Positions 34,887-42,730 of a stretch of 64,000 nt of DNA are shown here, one piece after another. Made by a program: the position numbers and the translations under genes. Under the pieces are notes generated by a model that made no database searches, was not told where the DNA came from, and worked only from the letters and a program-made list of their open reading frames with translations. The stretch lies in assembly GCA_019359715.1 (NCBI GenBank), contig JAHHGS010000044.1, positions 1-64,000 of the forward strand. The letters are read 5' to 3'. Within the stretch, counting starts at the first letter, position 1. Each line of letters opens with the position of its first letter. This stretch comes from Aphanocapsa sp. GSE-SYN-MK-11-07L (GTDB taxonomy: Bacteria; Cyanobacteriota; Cyanobacteriia; Thermosynechococcales; Thermosynechococcaceae).

Positions 34887-35753
34887 CTACCAGCCGGCAT
34901 CAGAAGCAACGATCATCGAGCCAATGCCGCTGTCGGAGAAGATTTCTAATAGTAAAGAGTGGGGAATCCGGCCGTCAATAATGTGGGCGGCCCGCACTCC
35001 TTGAGCTAGCGATCGCACACAGCAGTTCACCTTCGGAATCATCCCGCCAGAAACGACTCCTTCAGCGATTAAATCGCGCGCTTCTTGAATATCGAGTCGA
35101 TAAATCAAGGTCGAGGGGTCATGGTAGTCGCGCAAAATGCCCGCCGTGTCCGTCAACAAGATCAGCTTTTCGGCTCCCAAGGCAGCGGCGATTTCTCCGG
35201 CCACGGTATCGGCATTGATGTTGTGAGCCTGCCCTGACTCATCGGCGGCAACGCTGGAAATGACGGGGATGTAGCCTTTTTCAACCAGGGTTAAAATTAG
35301 CCCAATGTCGATGCTTTGTACTTCCCCGACAAAGCCGACATCCTTACCCTGGGGGCGAGCTTGGATTAGGGTGCCATCTTGACCGCACAGACCAACGGCC
35401 TTGCCGCCAGCACTGTTGATCAGCGACACCAGTTCCTTATTGACTCGCCCGACCAGCACCATTTCCACCACATCCATTGTCTGAGCATCGGTGACGCGCA
35501 AGCCGTTTTTAAACTGGGGTTCAATCCCTAGCTTTTCAAGCCAAATGTTGATTTCTGGGCCACCGCCATGCACGACTACTGGACGCATTCCGACATAGGA
35601 CAGCAAGACAATATCCCGGATCACTTTTTCCTTCAGATTGTCATCCTTCATGGCGGCACCGCCATACTTAACGACGAGGGTACGCCCCGCAAAGGCTTGC
35701 AAATAGGGCAGGGCTTCGCTCAGCACCTGGACGCGATCGCTATCATTGAGCAT
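34887..35753 (-). CDS. argB: Acetylglutamate kinase
   Basis: From ATG 35753 ([20 protein letters not shown]) the product has about 288 residues, full length for ArgB; TTG or GTG four codons upstream is less likely. Motifs are VVKYGGAAM (phosphate-binding Lys), [45 protein letters not shown] and [12 protein letters not shown]. It phosphorylates N-acetylglutamate in arginine synthesis. In cyanobacteria the enzyme is activated by PII, and the N-terminal helix needed for that is present. A 37-bp internal segment is duplicated at 33.95 kb. Confidence 0.97.
   Translation of the reverse strand: MLNDSDRVQVLSEALPYLQAFAGRTLVVKYGGAAMKDDNLKEKVIRDIVLLSYVGMRPVVVHGGGPEINIWLEKLGIEPQFKNGLRVTDAQTMDVVEMVLVGRVNKELVSLINSAGGKAVGLCGQDGTLIQARPQGKDVGFVGEVQSIDIGLILTLVEKGYIPVISSVAADESGQAHNINADTVAGEIAAALGAEKLILLTDTAGILRDYHDPSTLIYRLDIQEARDLIAEGVVSGGMIPKVNCCVRSLAQGVRAAHIIDGRIPHSLLLEIFSDSGIGSMIVASDAGW
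35008..35044. repeat. 37-bp segment of argB duplicated at 33946-33982, right copy
   Basis: This is the in-gene copy of the direct repeat. It corresponds to the codons around VNCCVRSLA of ArgB, read on the minus strand. argB is intact, so this is taken as the source sequence. Confidence 0.9.
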
Positions 35754-35860
35754 GGACAACACCAAAACCTACAGAGCAGGCAGACTAATTTGAATCTAAG
35801 ACTTTTCGCAGAAAGATCTTAGATTTAATTTCGCCCACCAACATGTATCAATTTTCACCA

Positions 35861-35893
35861 ATCCCCCCAAATCCCCCTTAAAAAGGGGGATCT
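35861..35893. repeat. C5/G5 palindromic repeat upstream of argB
   Basis: ATCCCCCTTAAAAAGGGGGAT with a preceding CCCCCCAA. It is one hairpin of the dispersed family seen at 20.0, 52.1, 57.4 and 57.9 kb. It lies between the divergently placed ends of the argB leader and the thioredoxin gene. Confidence 0.7.
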
Positions 35894-36005
35894 TAAAGCT
35901 GGCAACGTAGCCCAAAAACTTTTCAAACACTCTTTGAGGATGACGTAGTTCTCAAAAATAACAGTAATTCATACTGGTAGAAAACTAAAGACTTGCAGCG
36001 CCAGC

Positions 36006-36323
36006 TTAGACTAAAGACTTGAAGCGTTCAATCAATTCTTCCGGCGGTGATACGCCTTCAATTCGATCAATCGGTTCTCCATCTTTAAACAGCACTAACG
36101 TTGGCAAAGCGTGAATCTGATATCGCTCAGCCAAATCTGAGTACCTTTCTGAGTCAATTTTGACGACTTGCAGCTTGTCTTTCATCGCTGCCTGCACCTG
36201 CTCCAAAATTGGCCCCATCATCCGGCAAGGCCCACACCATTCAGTGTAAAAATCGACCAGGACTGGTGTCTCAGAACCAGCCAGTAGTTCCTCAAAGCTG
36301 TTGAACCGTTTTTTATTGGCCAT
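36006..36323 (-). CDS. trxA: Thioredoxin
   Basis: A 105-residue thioredoxin with the active site FYTEWCGPCRMMGPIL and the cis-proline loop HALPTLVLFKDGEPIDR. ATG 36323 (MANKKRFNSFEELL) is chosen because TTTAGGAGCG lies just upstream; the frame is open 41 codons further, but that stretch is not thioredoxin-like. It reduces disulphides of Calvin-cycle and other enzymes with electrons from thioredoxin reductase. The m/x/y subtype was not resolved. Confidence 0.95.
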   Translation of the reverse strand: MANKKRFNSFEELLAGSETPVLVDFYTEWCGPCRMMGPILEQVQAAMKDKLQVVKIDSERYSDLAERYQIHALPTLVLFKDGEPIDRIEGVSPPEELIERFKSLV

Positions 36324-36541
36324 TGATTTAGCGCTCCTAAATGAGTGGTGAAATAGCAAGGAATTGTAGGTGCGGCAGCAAACTTGACTCGCAATCCAAA
36401 TCGGATCGCTACCATCAGCTCCCAGGCCCCAATCTAAGATGTGCATTTATCCTAATCCAAGCAGAATAGGCAGTCGAGAAGTCAACTCTATTTGTTTAGG
36501 AATGGTCTAAGGGCTTGCTGCTGCGCTAGTGCTACGCTGGT

Positions 36542-37438
36542 CTAGTTTTTGCCATTCGAGCCTCGATAGATGCGATCGGCTTGAGTCGGTGATAACCAAG
36601 GGGCAGCTAAAGGGTTGGCATCTTTGGACTCAGATGGCTCAGACCGGACTTGACGCGAACCATTGCCGCTAGTTACAGGTTGCTTAATTCGAGGCGGCGG
36701 AGCAGGTTGAACCGGCAAATCGTCTAGATGCTGGGGTAAACCACAGGCGACAGGCGGAGCATTGGTACTAATGAGTTGACCCGGTTTGAGGGTTCCGCCA
36801 AATCCCTCATCCAGGATTTGGCTTTGGGGCGCGACATAGGCATGGTTTTCTGCGTCATAGGCTAGCACCTCGCCCGTTTCTAAGTGATAAATCCAGCCGT
36901 AAATTTTTAGCTTGCCCTGATACAAACGAGAATGAACGATTGGGTAGGTCTTGAGGTTCTCAATTTGAGTCAAGACATTTTCGGCGATCGCAACTTCTAG
37001 CAGTTCTTCACCCTCGTAGTCACTATAGCTGTCTTGGACTAGCCGCCGAGTCGCTTCGGCATGTTTGAGCCAGTCATAGACGAGGGGCATTTTTTCTTGC
37101 AGTTTGTTAAGGGCAAGCAGTCCCTTCATCGCTCCACAGTGAGAGTGCCCACAAACCACAACCTGCTGAATGTTGAGGGCTTGAATCGCATATTCAACCG
37201 CAGCGCCTTCGCCGCCATTGGCTGCGCCGTAGGGAGGAATAATATTGCCAGCGTTCCGAATCACAAACAGATCGCCTATATCTGCCTGCGTAATTAAGTT
37301 GGGGTCAATCCGAGAATCGGAGCAGGTAATAAACAAAACTCGTGGTTCCTGCCCGTGGGCCAGATTCTCAAATAGGTCTAGATGAGTCGAAAAATAACTG
37401 CTCTTAAACTCGCGTAGACCTTTGATTAGTTTTTTCAT
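36542..37438 (-). CDS. ccaA: Beta-type carbonic anhydrase (CcaA/IcfA-like)
   Basis: A 298-residue beta-carbonic anhydrase. Zinc ligands are in FITCSDSRIDPN (Cys39, with Asp41-Arg43 dyad) and VVCGHSHCGAMKGLL (His98, Cys101). The catalytic domain ends near residue 210 (IYGWIYHLETGEVLAYD), and about 85 further residues form a Pro/Ser-rich tail, as in carboxysomal CcaA, where the tail recruits the enzyme to CcmM. It would dehydrate bicarbonate for Rubisco. No ccm genes are in the window. Confidence 0.92.
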   Translation of the reverse strand: MKKLIKGLREFKSSYFSTHLDLFENLAHGQEPRVLFITCSDSRIDPNLITQADIGDLFVIRNAGNIIPPYGAANGGEGAAVEYAIQALNIQQVVVCGHSHCGAMKGLLALNKLQEKMPLVYDWLKHAEATRRLVQDSYSDYEGEELLEVAIAENVLTQIENLKTYPIVHSRLYQGKLKIYGWIYHLETGEVLAYDAENHAYVAPQSQILDEGFGGTLKPGQLISTNAPPVACGLPQHLDDLPVQPAPPPRIKQPVTSGNGSRQVRSEPSESKDANPLAAPWLSPTQADRIYRGSNGKN

Positions 37439-37539
37439 GACCCCTTGACCGAGCGAAAATTGCCAGACTTTGATTGTCTCCTAAGATCGCTGCCAGTCAG
37501 CAGATTAATTCCTAACTTTTAAGGATTTCTGTATCCAAG

Positions 37540-38346
37540 ATGAACGCTAATCCGCAGGCTGTAAATAAACGCTGGCTCGCCTTGAGCATTGGCAATTCTC
37601 GCTATCACTGGGCAATGTTTGAGTCGGAGCAGCTCCAGCAGACTTGGGAAACTCCTCACTTAGTGAACCAAGATTGGCGATCGCTGCTAGAGTCAGCGAT
37701 CGCCAAAACGCCTTTGGCAGATTTACCAGAACTGCCAGAACTGTGGTTAGCTTCGGTGGTGCCAGGGCAAACGCAGCAGTGGCAAGCCTATCCCAACCTC
37801 CACCCGATTCAACTGGCTGATGTTCCCTTGCGACAAACCTACGCCACCCTAGGGCTTGATCGAGCCTTGGCGATTTGGGGAGCAGGCATGACTTGGGGCT
37901 GGCCGGTCTTAGTGATCGATTGCGGCACAGCTTTAAGCTTGACGGGTGCTAGTGCCAAAGCTGAGTTAGTGGGTGGCGCAATTCTGCCTGGCTTAGGGCT
38001 ACAGGGGCGATCGCTGGCCCAGTCCACTGCTGCGTTGCCCTCAATTTCCTTTTGGCAGTCTCAACCGCTGCCAACCCGCTGGGCGAAAGAAACCGGAGCG
38101 GCGATCGCCAGTGGCATTCTGTATGTTTTGCTGGCAGGACTAGCGGATTTTATCGAAGATTGGTGGCAGCATTACCCGCACAGTCAAGTTATTTTTACCG
38201 GTGGAGATAGCCAAGTGCTAACAGAGTATTTGCGGACTTGGTTAGATCAAAACCCCGTAAAAGTAGACTGGCAGGAAGCCTTAAAAGTTGATCCTTACCT
38301 AATTTTTCGAGGCATCTCACATTTGCGGCAGCATCATCTTTGTTGA
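37540..38346 (+). CDS. coaX: Type III pantothenate kinase
   Basis: A 268-residue ASKHA-fold kinase. Features are LALSIGNSRYHWAMF (phosphate loop, with N and S where many have DxGNT), LASVVPGQ, LGLDRALAIWGA, VLVIDCGTALSLTGA (catalytic Asp) and GGAILPGLGLQGRSL. It catalyses the first step of coenzyme A synthesis and is the usual cyanobacterial version. The first loop reads IGNS rather than the common DIGNT, so the start of the phosphate site is slightly atypical. Confidence 0.88.
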   Translation: MNANPQAVNKRWLALSIGNSRYHWAMFESEQLQQTWETPHLVNQDWRSLLESAIAKTPLADLPELPELWLASVVPGQTQQWQAYPNLHPIQLADVPLRQTYATLGLDRALAIWGAGMTWGWPVLVIDCGTALSLTGASAKAELVGGAILPGLGLQGRSLAQSTAALPSISFWQSQPLPTRWAKETGAAIASGILYVLLAGLADFIEDWWQHYPHSQVIFTGGDSQVLTEYLRTWLDQNPVKVDWQEALKVDPYLIFRGISHLRQHHLC

Positions 38347-38504
38347 GGGTCAGAATAAATTGAGCCAGGAAAAACTGCGAGTCTGATTCAGTCTGAGTAG
38401 AGGTAGGCAATCATTAAAAAAATCTTGAAATAGATCTTTTTAACCCCTTTAAATCAGTAGGCATAAACCCTTAGGATAAGGGTACTGAGTTTGCGGCTGA
38501 CTTC

Positions 38505-38726
38505 ATGGCTTTTTTTAGGCAGTATATTGCGCCCTTGATTGTAGTAATGATTTTTTTGGTGGCGTTGGTAGCGGTCAGTGCCCGGATTTTTCTGCCTGGT
38601 GATATGGCTCAACCGGCTCCGGTAGAAGAAATTGCTGCTTTGAGCAATCGCTCCCAAATTTCGCCTAAGCTGTCTATCTTAGTGAATGGCTTACCGGAAG
38701 ACCCGGCGCTAGCTGTCCAGTTGTAA
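38505..38726 (+). CDS. Small single-pass membrane protein
   Basis: A 73-residue protein with one N-terminal hydrophobic helix (YIAPLIVVMIFLVALVAVSA) and a soluble tail (PAPVEEIAALSNRSQISPKL). Family not recognised. Its TAA overlaps the next ATG by one base (TAATG), so it is translationally coupled to the GNAT gene. Confidence 0.65.
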   Translation: MAFFRQYIAPLIVVMIFLVALVAVSARIFLPGDMAQPAPVEEIAALSNRSQISPKLSILVNGLPEDPALAVQL

Positions 38727-39223
38727 TGGTTGCAGCCAAGAGGTTGCCTCTGTTTGGCGGATATTTTCTACGCCTGAGTTCAGACTGGCGCGCTCTGGTC
38801 AGGTTTATGCAGCAAACCTACCAGGAGCGATCGCCGGCTCAGGAGTTTAGCCACCTTAGCCAAACGGTTAAGCAGTATTTGACCGCAGAAACGCCGTTTT
38901 GGCTAGTTGAGAGAGCTTCCCCAAATCAGCCAGAAACGTGGGAAGCTCTGGGTTGCCTGTGGTTGGGGAATGCGATCGACCAAAGGACAGGCGATCGCTA
39001 TGCCCACATCTTACTGCTGTACGTTGAACCGCCTCATCGTCGGCAAGGGATTGGTTCAGCCTTGCTTGCCCACGCCGAACGATGGGCGCAGCAAAGGGGC
39101 GATCGCCAGATTGGTTTACAGGTATTCTGCGATAACCAGGACGGTCTGGATCTCTACGATCGTTTAGGCTATCAGCCCCAATCTTTATCGATGCTCAAAT
39201 CCATTTGCTCTCCTGAGTTTTAG
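38726..39223 (+). CDS. GNAT-family N-acetyltransferase
   Basis: A 165-residue acetyltransferase. The acetyl-CoA site is YVEPPHRRQGIGSALLAHAE (R-R-Q-G-I-G-S), followed by GLQVFCDNQDGLDLYDRLGY, the conserved end of the GNAT fold. Substrate unknown. It is co-translated with the upstream membrane peptide. Confidence 0.9.
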   Translation: MVAAKRLPLFGGYFLRLSSDWRALVRFMQQTYQERSPAQEFSHLSQTVKQYLTAETPFWLVERASPNQPETWEALGCLWLGNAIDQRTGDRYAHILLLYVEPPHRRQGIGSALLAHAERWAQQRGDRQIGLQVFCDNQDGLDLYDRLGYQPQSLSMLKSICSPEF

Positions 39224-39260
39224 CGAGTCTGATTGAGCCTTAAGTTCGACCTGCTGAAAC

Positions 39261-39827
39261 TTATTTGGCACTGCTAGATTGAGTTCTAACTTGGATCATT
39301 TTCTCTAGCACATCGGCTGGAAATATGGCTTCAATATCCTTAAAGGGAGCCACATCTCCTTTGGGACTAATCACGTATTGAACCCCATTTTCTTGCTTAC
39401 TGCCGACCACGACTCCGGCTGCGTAGGCTAGCTTAAACCACTTCCTGAAACTGTCATCCGGCGGCTGTTTGTAGTGCAGGATGCCTGCGCCATCAACATA
39501 ATATGCCTTCCCCACATAGCCAATGTTGTTATAAAACAATTGATGAATATATCGATCTAGCTCCGCTTCGTCTTGAATTTTTGGCCGATAAAATGCTTTG
39601 ACCTCCTCTTCTACCCCCAATTGATTTAAGCGGTTATGGAGGGCATTTTTGTTCTTGCGCTGCAGCGCCTGACGCGCCTCGTCATCGCCTAAGGTCTTTA
39701 GGACAATCGAGACTGGCACTCCTTTAATGGTGGAAGCTGGATGACTCAGCCATAACCAGCCTCCAAATGTGACCGAAACTACTGATAGAGCGATCGCGAT
39801 GGGAATAATTTTGCGTTTCTTGTTCAC
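39261..39827 (-). CDS. Hypothetical membrane-anchored protein
   Basis: A 188-residue protein with a basic N-terminus and one membrane helix (IIPIAIALSVVSVTFGGWLW), then a soluble domain facing the periplasm or lumen. Its visible segments are LKTLGDDEARQALQRKNKNA, IHQLFYNNIGYVGKAYYVDG and VVVGSKQENGVQYVISPKGD. The DDEARQALQRKNKNALHNRL helix is very charged. No family is recognised. It lies 72 nt downstream of trpS on the same strand. Confidence 0.6.
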   Translation of the reverse strand: MNKKRKIIPIAIALSVVSVTFGGWLWLSHPASTIKGVPVSIVLKTLGDDEARQALQRKNKNALHNRLNQLGVEEEVKAFYRPKIQDEAELDRYIHQLFYNNIGYVGKAYYVDGAGILHYKQPPDDSFRKWFKLAYAAGVVVGSKQENGVQYVISPKGDVAPFKDIEAIFPADVLEKMIQVRTQSSSAK

Positions 39828-39899
39828 AGCGGGAAAACACGTTGATTTAGACTACGTTTGCGATCGCAACTATAGCAACTTTCAATCTCGGAAGGACAG

Positions 39900-40910
39900 T
39901 TACAGCGGTGACGCAAACCCCATTGCCGATCGCACATCCGCCAGGGTTTGGTTGGCAATTGCGGCGGCTTGTTCTCGTCCCTGGCGCAGAATTGACTCCA
40001 GATAGCCTGGCTCTGCCATCACCTGCTGATAGCGGGCTTGAATCGGTTCGAGGGCCGCGATCGCCGCCTCGGTTAGTAAGGGTTTGAACTGTCCCCAGCC
40101 GATTGACTCACACTCTGCTGCTACAGCAGCTTTCGATTGTCCCGATAGCACCATGTAAAGGGTAAGCAAATTGTTGCACTCTGGGCGATCGGGGTCGTCA
40201 AAGGTCAGCCCGCGGATTGGGTCGGTTTTGCAGCGCTTAATTTTTTTCTGAATTTCCTCTGGGGAGTCAAGCAGATGAATCCGGCTTAACTCAGACGGGT
40301 CAGACTTAGACATTTTGCGCGTCCCGTCGGTTAAGCTCATCACCCTCGCTCCTTCCGCCCGAATCAAGGGCTGGGGCAGTTTGAGAATGGGTTTTTCCTC
40401 ACTGCCAAACTGAAAATTAAGCCGGATCGCAATGTCGCGAGTTAATTCTAAATGCTGCTTTTGGTCTTCGCCGACGGGGACTAAATCAGCTTGGTAGAGT
40501 AAAATATCTGCCGCCATTAGGACTGGATAGTCAAGCAGCCCCACGCCAACATTTTCACCCTGCTTGAGTGCCTTTTCTTTGAACTGGATCATTCCCTCCA
40601 GCCAATTTAAGGGGGTAATGCAGTTAAATAGCCAAGTCAACTCTGTGTGGGCCGGGACATGGGACTGGATGAAAATTTTGGAATCGGCAGGGTCAATCCC
40701 GCAGGCTAGGTAGAGGGCGGCAATCTTGTAGGTGTTGTCTGCCAGAATTTTGGGGTCGTGGGGAACCGTAATCGCGTGCAGGTCAACCACGCAAAAGTAA
40801 TTTTCATACTGGCTTTGGCTCTCGACCCAATTCCGAATTGCGCCCAAATAGTTACCGAGGTGGAGGTTGCCGGTCGGTTGCACTCCCGAAAGAACACGTT
40901 GCTTTGGCAT
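39900..40910 (-). CDS. trpS: Tryptophanyl-tRNA synthetase
   Basis: A 336-residue class I synthetase. The HIGH-type motif is PTGNLHLGNYLGAI and the KMSKS loop is GTRKMSKSDPSELSRI. LVPVGEDQKQHLELTRDIA, and PILKLPQPLIRAEGARVMSL are further family segments. It charges tRNA-Trp and is complete. Confidence 0.98.
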   Translation of the reverse strand: MPKQRVLSGVQPTGNLHLGNYLGAIRNWVESQSQYENYFCVVDLHAITVPHDPKILADNTYKIAALYLACGIDPADSKIFIQSHVPAHTELTWLFNCITPLNWLEGMIQFKEKALKQGENVGVGLLDYPVLMAADILLYQADLVPVGEDQKQHLELTRDIAIRLNFQFGSEEKPILKLPQPLIRAEGARVMSLTDGTRKMSKSDPSELSRIHLLDSPEEIQKKIKRCKTDPIRGLTFDDPDRPECNNLLTLYMVLSGQSKAAVAAECESIGWGQFKPLLTEAAIAALEPIQARYQQVMAEPGYLESILRQGREQAAAIANQTLADVRSAMGFASPL

Positions 40911-40976
40911 GGTTAACAGTCAACAAGTGTGTACAAATGTGTAGTATCTTGAGAGTAGCAAGTACTCGACTCCAGC

Positions 40977-41225
40977 ATGATTCAGGATACTCAAACCATT
41001 CGCTATTATCAAAAGCTAACCGATAGTTTGACCGAGATGTGGCACCGGGGCTATCGCCTGGATGATTTGCGGCTCTACGCCGAAGGCTATATTACCGCTT
41101 TTCGCCACACGGGCGCGATTGAAATCCCCCAAGTTAATCATCTCGAAGAAGAAGTTAACTTATTTTTGTTTGAGATTATAAATATTCCAAATTTAGCCCC
41201 CCAAACTCAAACCCAAACCTATTAG
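40977..41225 (+). CDS. Conserved small cyanobacterial protein (DUF6761-like)
   Basis: An 82-residue protein, MIQDTQTIRYYQKLTDSLTE at its start, with MWHRGYRLDDLRLYAEGYIT. This matches, from memory, a small cyanobacterial family of unknown function. The C-terminal part is mostly helical and acidic (VNHLEEEVNLFLFEIINIP). It ends 5 nt before ureD and probably shares its transcript. Confidence 0.65.
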   Translation: MIQDTQTIRYYQKLTDSLTEMWHRGYRLDDLRLYAEGYITAFRHTGAIEIPQVNHLEEEVNLFLFEIINIPNLAPQTQTQTY

Positions 41226-41230
41226 CAGCC

Positions 41231-42112
41231 GTGACAGGCTTAGGCTGGCAAGGATTTGCAAAGTTGGTGTTTGCCCAGGGTGACGCTCTCCGAGACGGCA
41301 AAGCCGAACGGGCAACTAAACCTTTAATTATCCAAGCCCAAGCGCCCCTGAAGGTGCAGCGATCGTTCTATCCCGAAGGCCCAGAGGTTTGCCACACGAC
41401 GATTTTGCACACAGCCGGGGGAATGGTGGGGGGCGATCGCCTCTCGATTGACATTCAAGCCCAAGCCAACACGAAAGTTTTGTTGACGACTGCCGCGGCC
41501 AGCAAAATCTATGGCAGCTATGGGCAGTCTCAGGTTTACCCTCAAGGGCAACTGGCTCAGCAGCAGATTCAAATCAAGCTTGAGGCGGGTGCTTATTTGG
41601 AATGGCTGCCCCAAGAGATGATTGTGTTTGACGGGGCAATTTATCGCCAAGACCTGCGGGTAGACCTTGCCCCAACCGCCTGCTGGCTGGGCTGGGAGAT
41701 CACCCGGTTTGGGCGCACGGCTAGAGGAGAAAGATTTTTAAGCGGCGAATGGCGATCGCAGACCGAAGTCTGGCAGCAAGGGCACCCAGTTTGGATTGAT
41801 CGGCAATCTCTGAACGGAGGAACTGCCATGCTTGATAGCCCCCACGGCTTGGCGGGCCAGCCGGTGGTTGCCAGCCTAATTTGGCTTGGGCAAGCGGTTG
41901 ATCAAGCGCAAATTGACCAAGCCCGTCAGCTCTGGTTAGCTAGCTCACCCCAGGGTGAGGCAGGCGTGACGGAGCTAGAGTTAGGGTTGCTCTGTCGCTA
42001 TCGCGGCCCCTCTAGCCAGGAAGCTCAGCAGTGGTTTGTCCAAGTTTGGCGAATTCTACGCCAAGTGTATTGGCAGCGATCGGTCGTATTGCCACGAGTT
42101 TGGCCGCTGTAG
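41231..42112 (+). CDS. ureD: Urease accessory protein UreD
   Basis: A 293-residue UreD. Conserved parts are VQRSFYPEGPEVCHTTILHT (residue range about 36-55), AGGMVGGDRLSIDI, TTAAASKIYGS, LEAGAYLEWLPQEMIVFDGA and ITRFGRTARGERFLSGEWRS. With UreF and UreG it delivers nickel to the urease active site. GTG 41231 is the start. ureABC are not beside it, so the other urease genes must be elsewhere. Confidence 0.95.
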   Translation: MTGLGWQGFAKLVFAQGDALRDGKAERATKPLIIQAQAPLKVQRSFYPEGPEVCHTTILHTAGGMVGGDRLSIDIQAQANTKVLLTTAAASKIYGSYGQSQVYPQGQLAQQQIQIKLEAGAYLEWLPQEMIVFDGAIYRQDLRVDLAPTACWLGWEITRFGRTARGERFLSGEWRSQTEVWQQGHPVWIDRQSLNGGTAMLDSPHGLAGQPVVASLIWLGQAVDQAQIDQARQLWLASSPQGEAGVTELELGLLCRYRGPSSQEAQQWFVQVWRILRQVYWQRSVVLPRVWPL

Positions 42113-42147
42113 CGTAGACCTTTTGTATGAAGACCAAAGCACTGCCC

Positions 42148-42666
42148 TCATTCCCCAGCCCCTGCTCCCAAGTTTGAGAGAAGGGGAGCCGAGAGGATCT
42201 GATTCAGGTCTAAAACCAAGACGATAGACGTTTCCTCTGCTTCGGTAATCCGGGCAACGTGGCTGGTGATGCTGAGCAAGTCAGACGACTTTTGAGCCGG
42301 GGAGAGGGGCTGTAGGTGAGCCACGGGCAAATCTAACAAATTGGGCGGATCTGCAACCGGGATGGCATGAAATTCGCCGGGGCGGATTTGTAAAATAATC
42401 AGAATGGGTTCCAGGGTTTCGGAACTGCTCGATCGCAAATTCAGCAGTCTGATCGCTGCCTGACCAATGTAGAGTAAGTCGAGGGGATTAGCTTGCCGAT
42501 CGGGGGGTCGATTCATCACTTTAATTACAAAGGATGTTGGCACGGCCACCAGGTCATTGCCCAGTTTGAAGGTGAGAATTTGCAGGGTTTGATTCAGTTT
42601 GTCCGAACTGCCTGTGGCGTTAGCTGTCGGAGCAGCAATTTGGGGCTGTGGATTTGGCAATGGCAT
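42148..42666 (-). CDS. CheW-like adaptor at the end of the chemosensory operon
   Basis: A 172-residue protein with a CheW-type beta-barrel: LQILTFKLGNDLVAVPTSFV, VIKVMNRPPDR, PLDLLYIGQAAIRLLNLRSS and VLVLDLNQI. The N-terminal 25 residues are Ala/Thr rich. The final residues (SNLGAGAGE) are encoded within a dispersed palindromic repeat, so the natural C-terminus may have been altered. It lies 64 nt downstream of the CheA gene and would couple receptor and kinase. Confidence 0.75.
   Translation of the reverse strand: MPLPNPQPQIAAPTANATGSSDKLNQTLQILTFKLGNDLVAVPTSFVIKVMNRPPDRQANPLDLLYIGQAAIRLLNLRSSSSETLEPILIILQIRPGEFHAIPVADPPNLLDLPVAHLQPLSPAQKSSDLLSITSHVARITEAEETSIVLVLDLNQILSAPLLSNLGAGAGE
42155..42192. 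repeat. Dispersed palindromic repeat overlapping the CheW-like 3' end
   Basis: CCCCAGCCCCTGCTCCCAAG followed by TTTGAGAGAAGGGGAGCC forms an imperfect hairpin (CTCCCAA/TTTGAGAG and GCTCC/GGAGC pairs). This sequence type is widespread in cyanobacterial intergenic DNA. Here it supplies the last codons of a gene. Confidence 0.55.
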
Positions 42667-42730
42667 AATTCGGAACGAAAAGCGGTAGGGAAATTGGCAA
42701 CTAAAGCTGCTGGCAGGAGCAGAGAGGGCA

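Noticed and set aside
36324-36446. 41-residue N-terminal extension of thioredoxin
   Set aside because: It is not thioredoxin-like and lies upstream of a clear ribosome site for ATG 36323.
42036-42227. Plus-strand ORF at the end of ureD and CheW-like genes
   Set aside because: It is made of the out-of-frame ureD end plus a dispersed repeat; no support as a gene.
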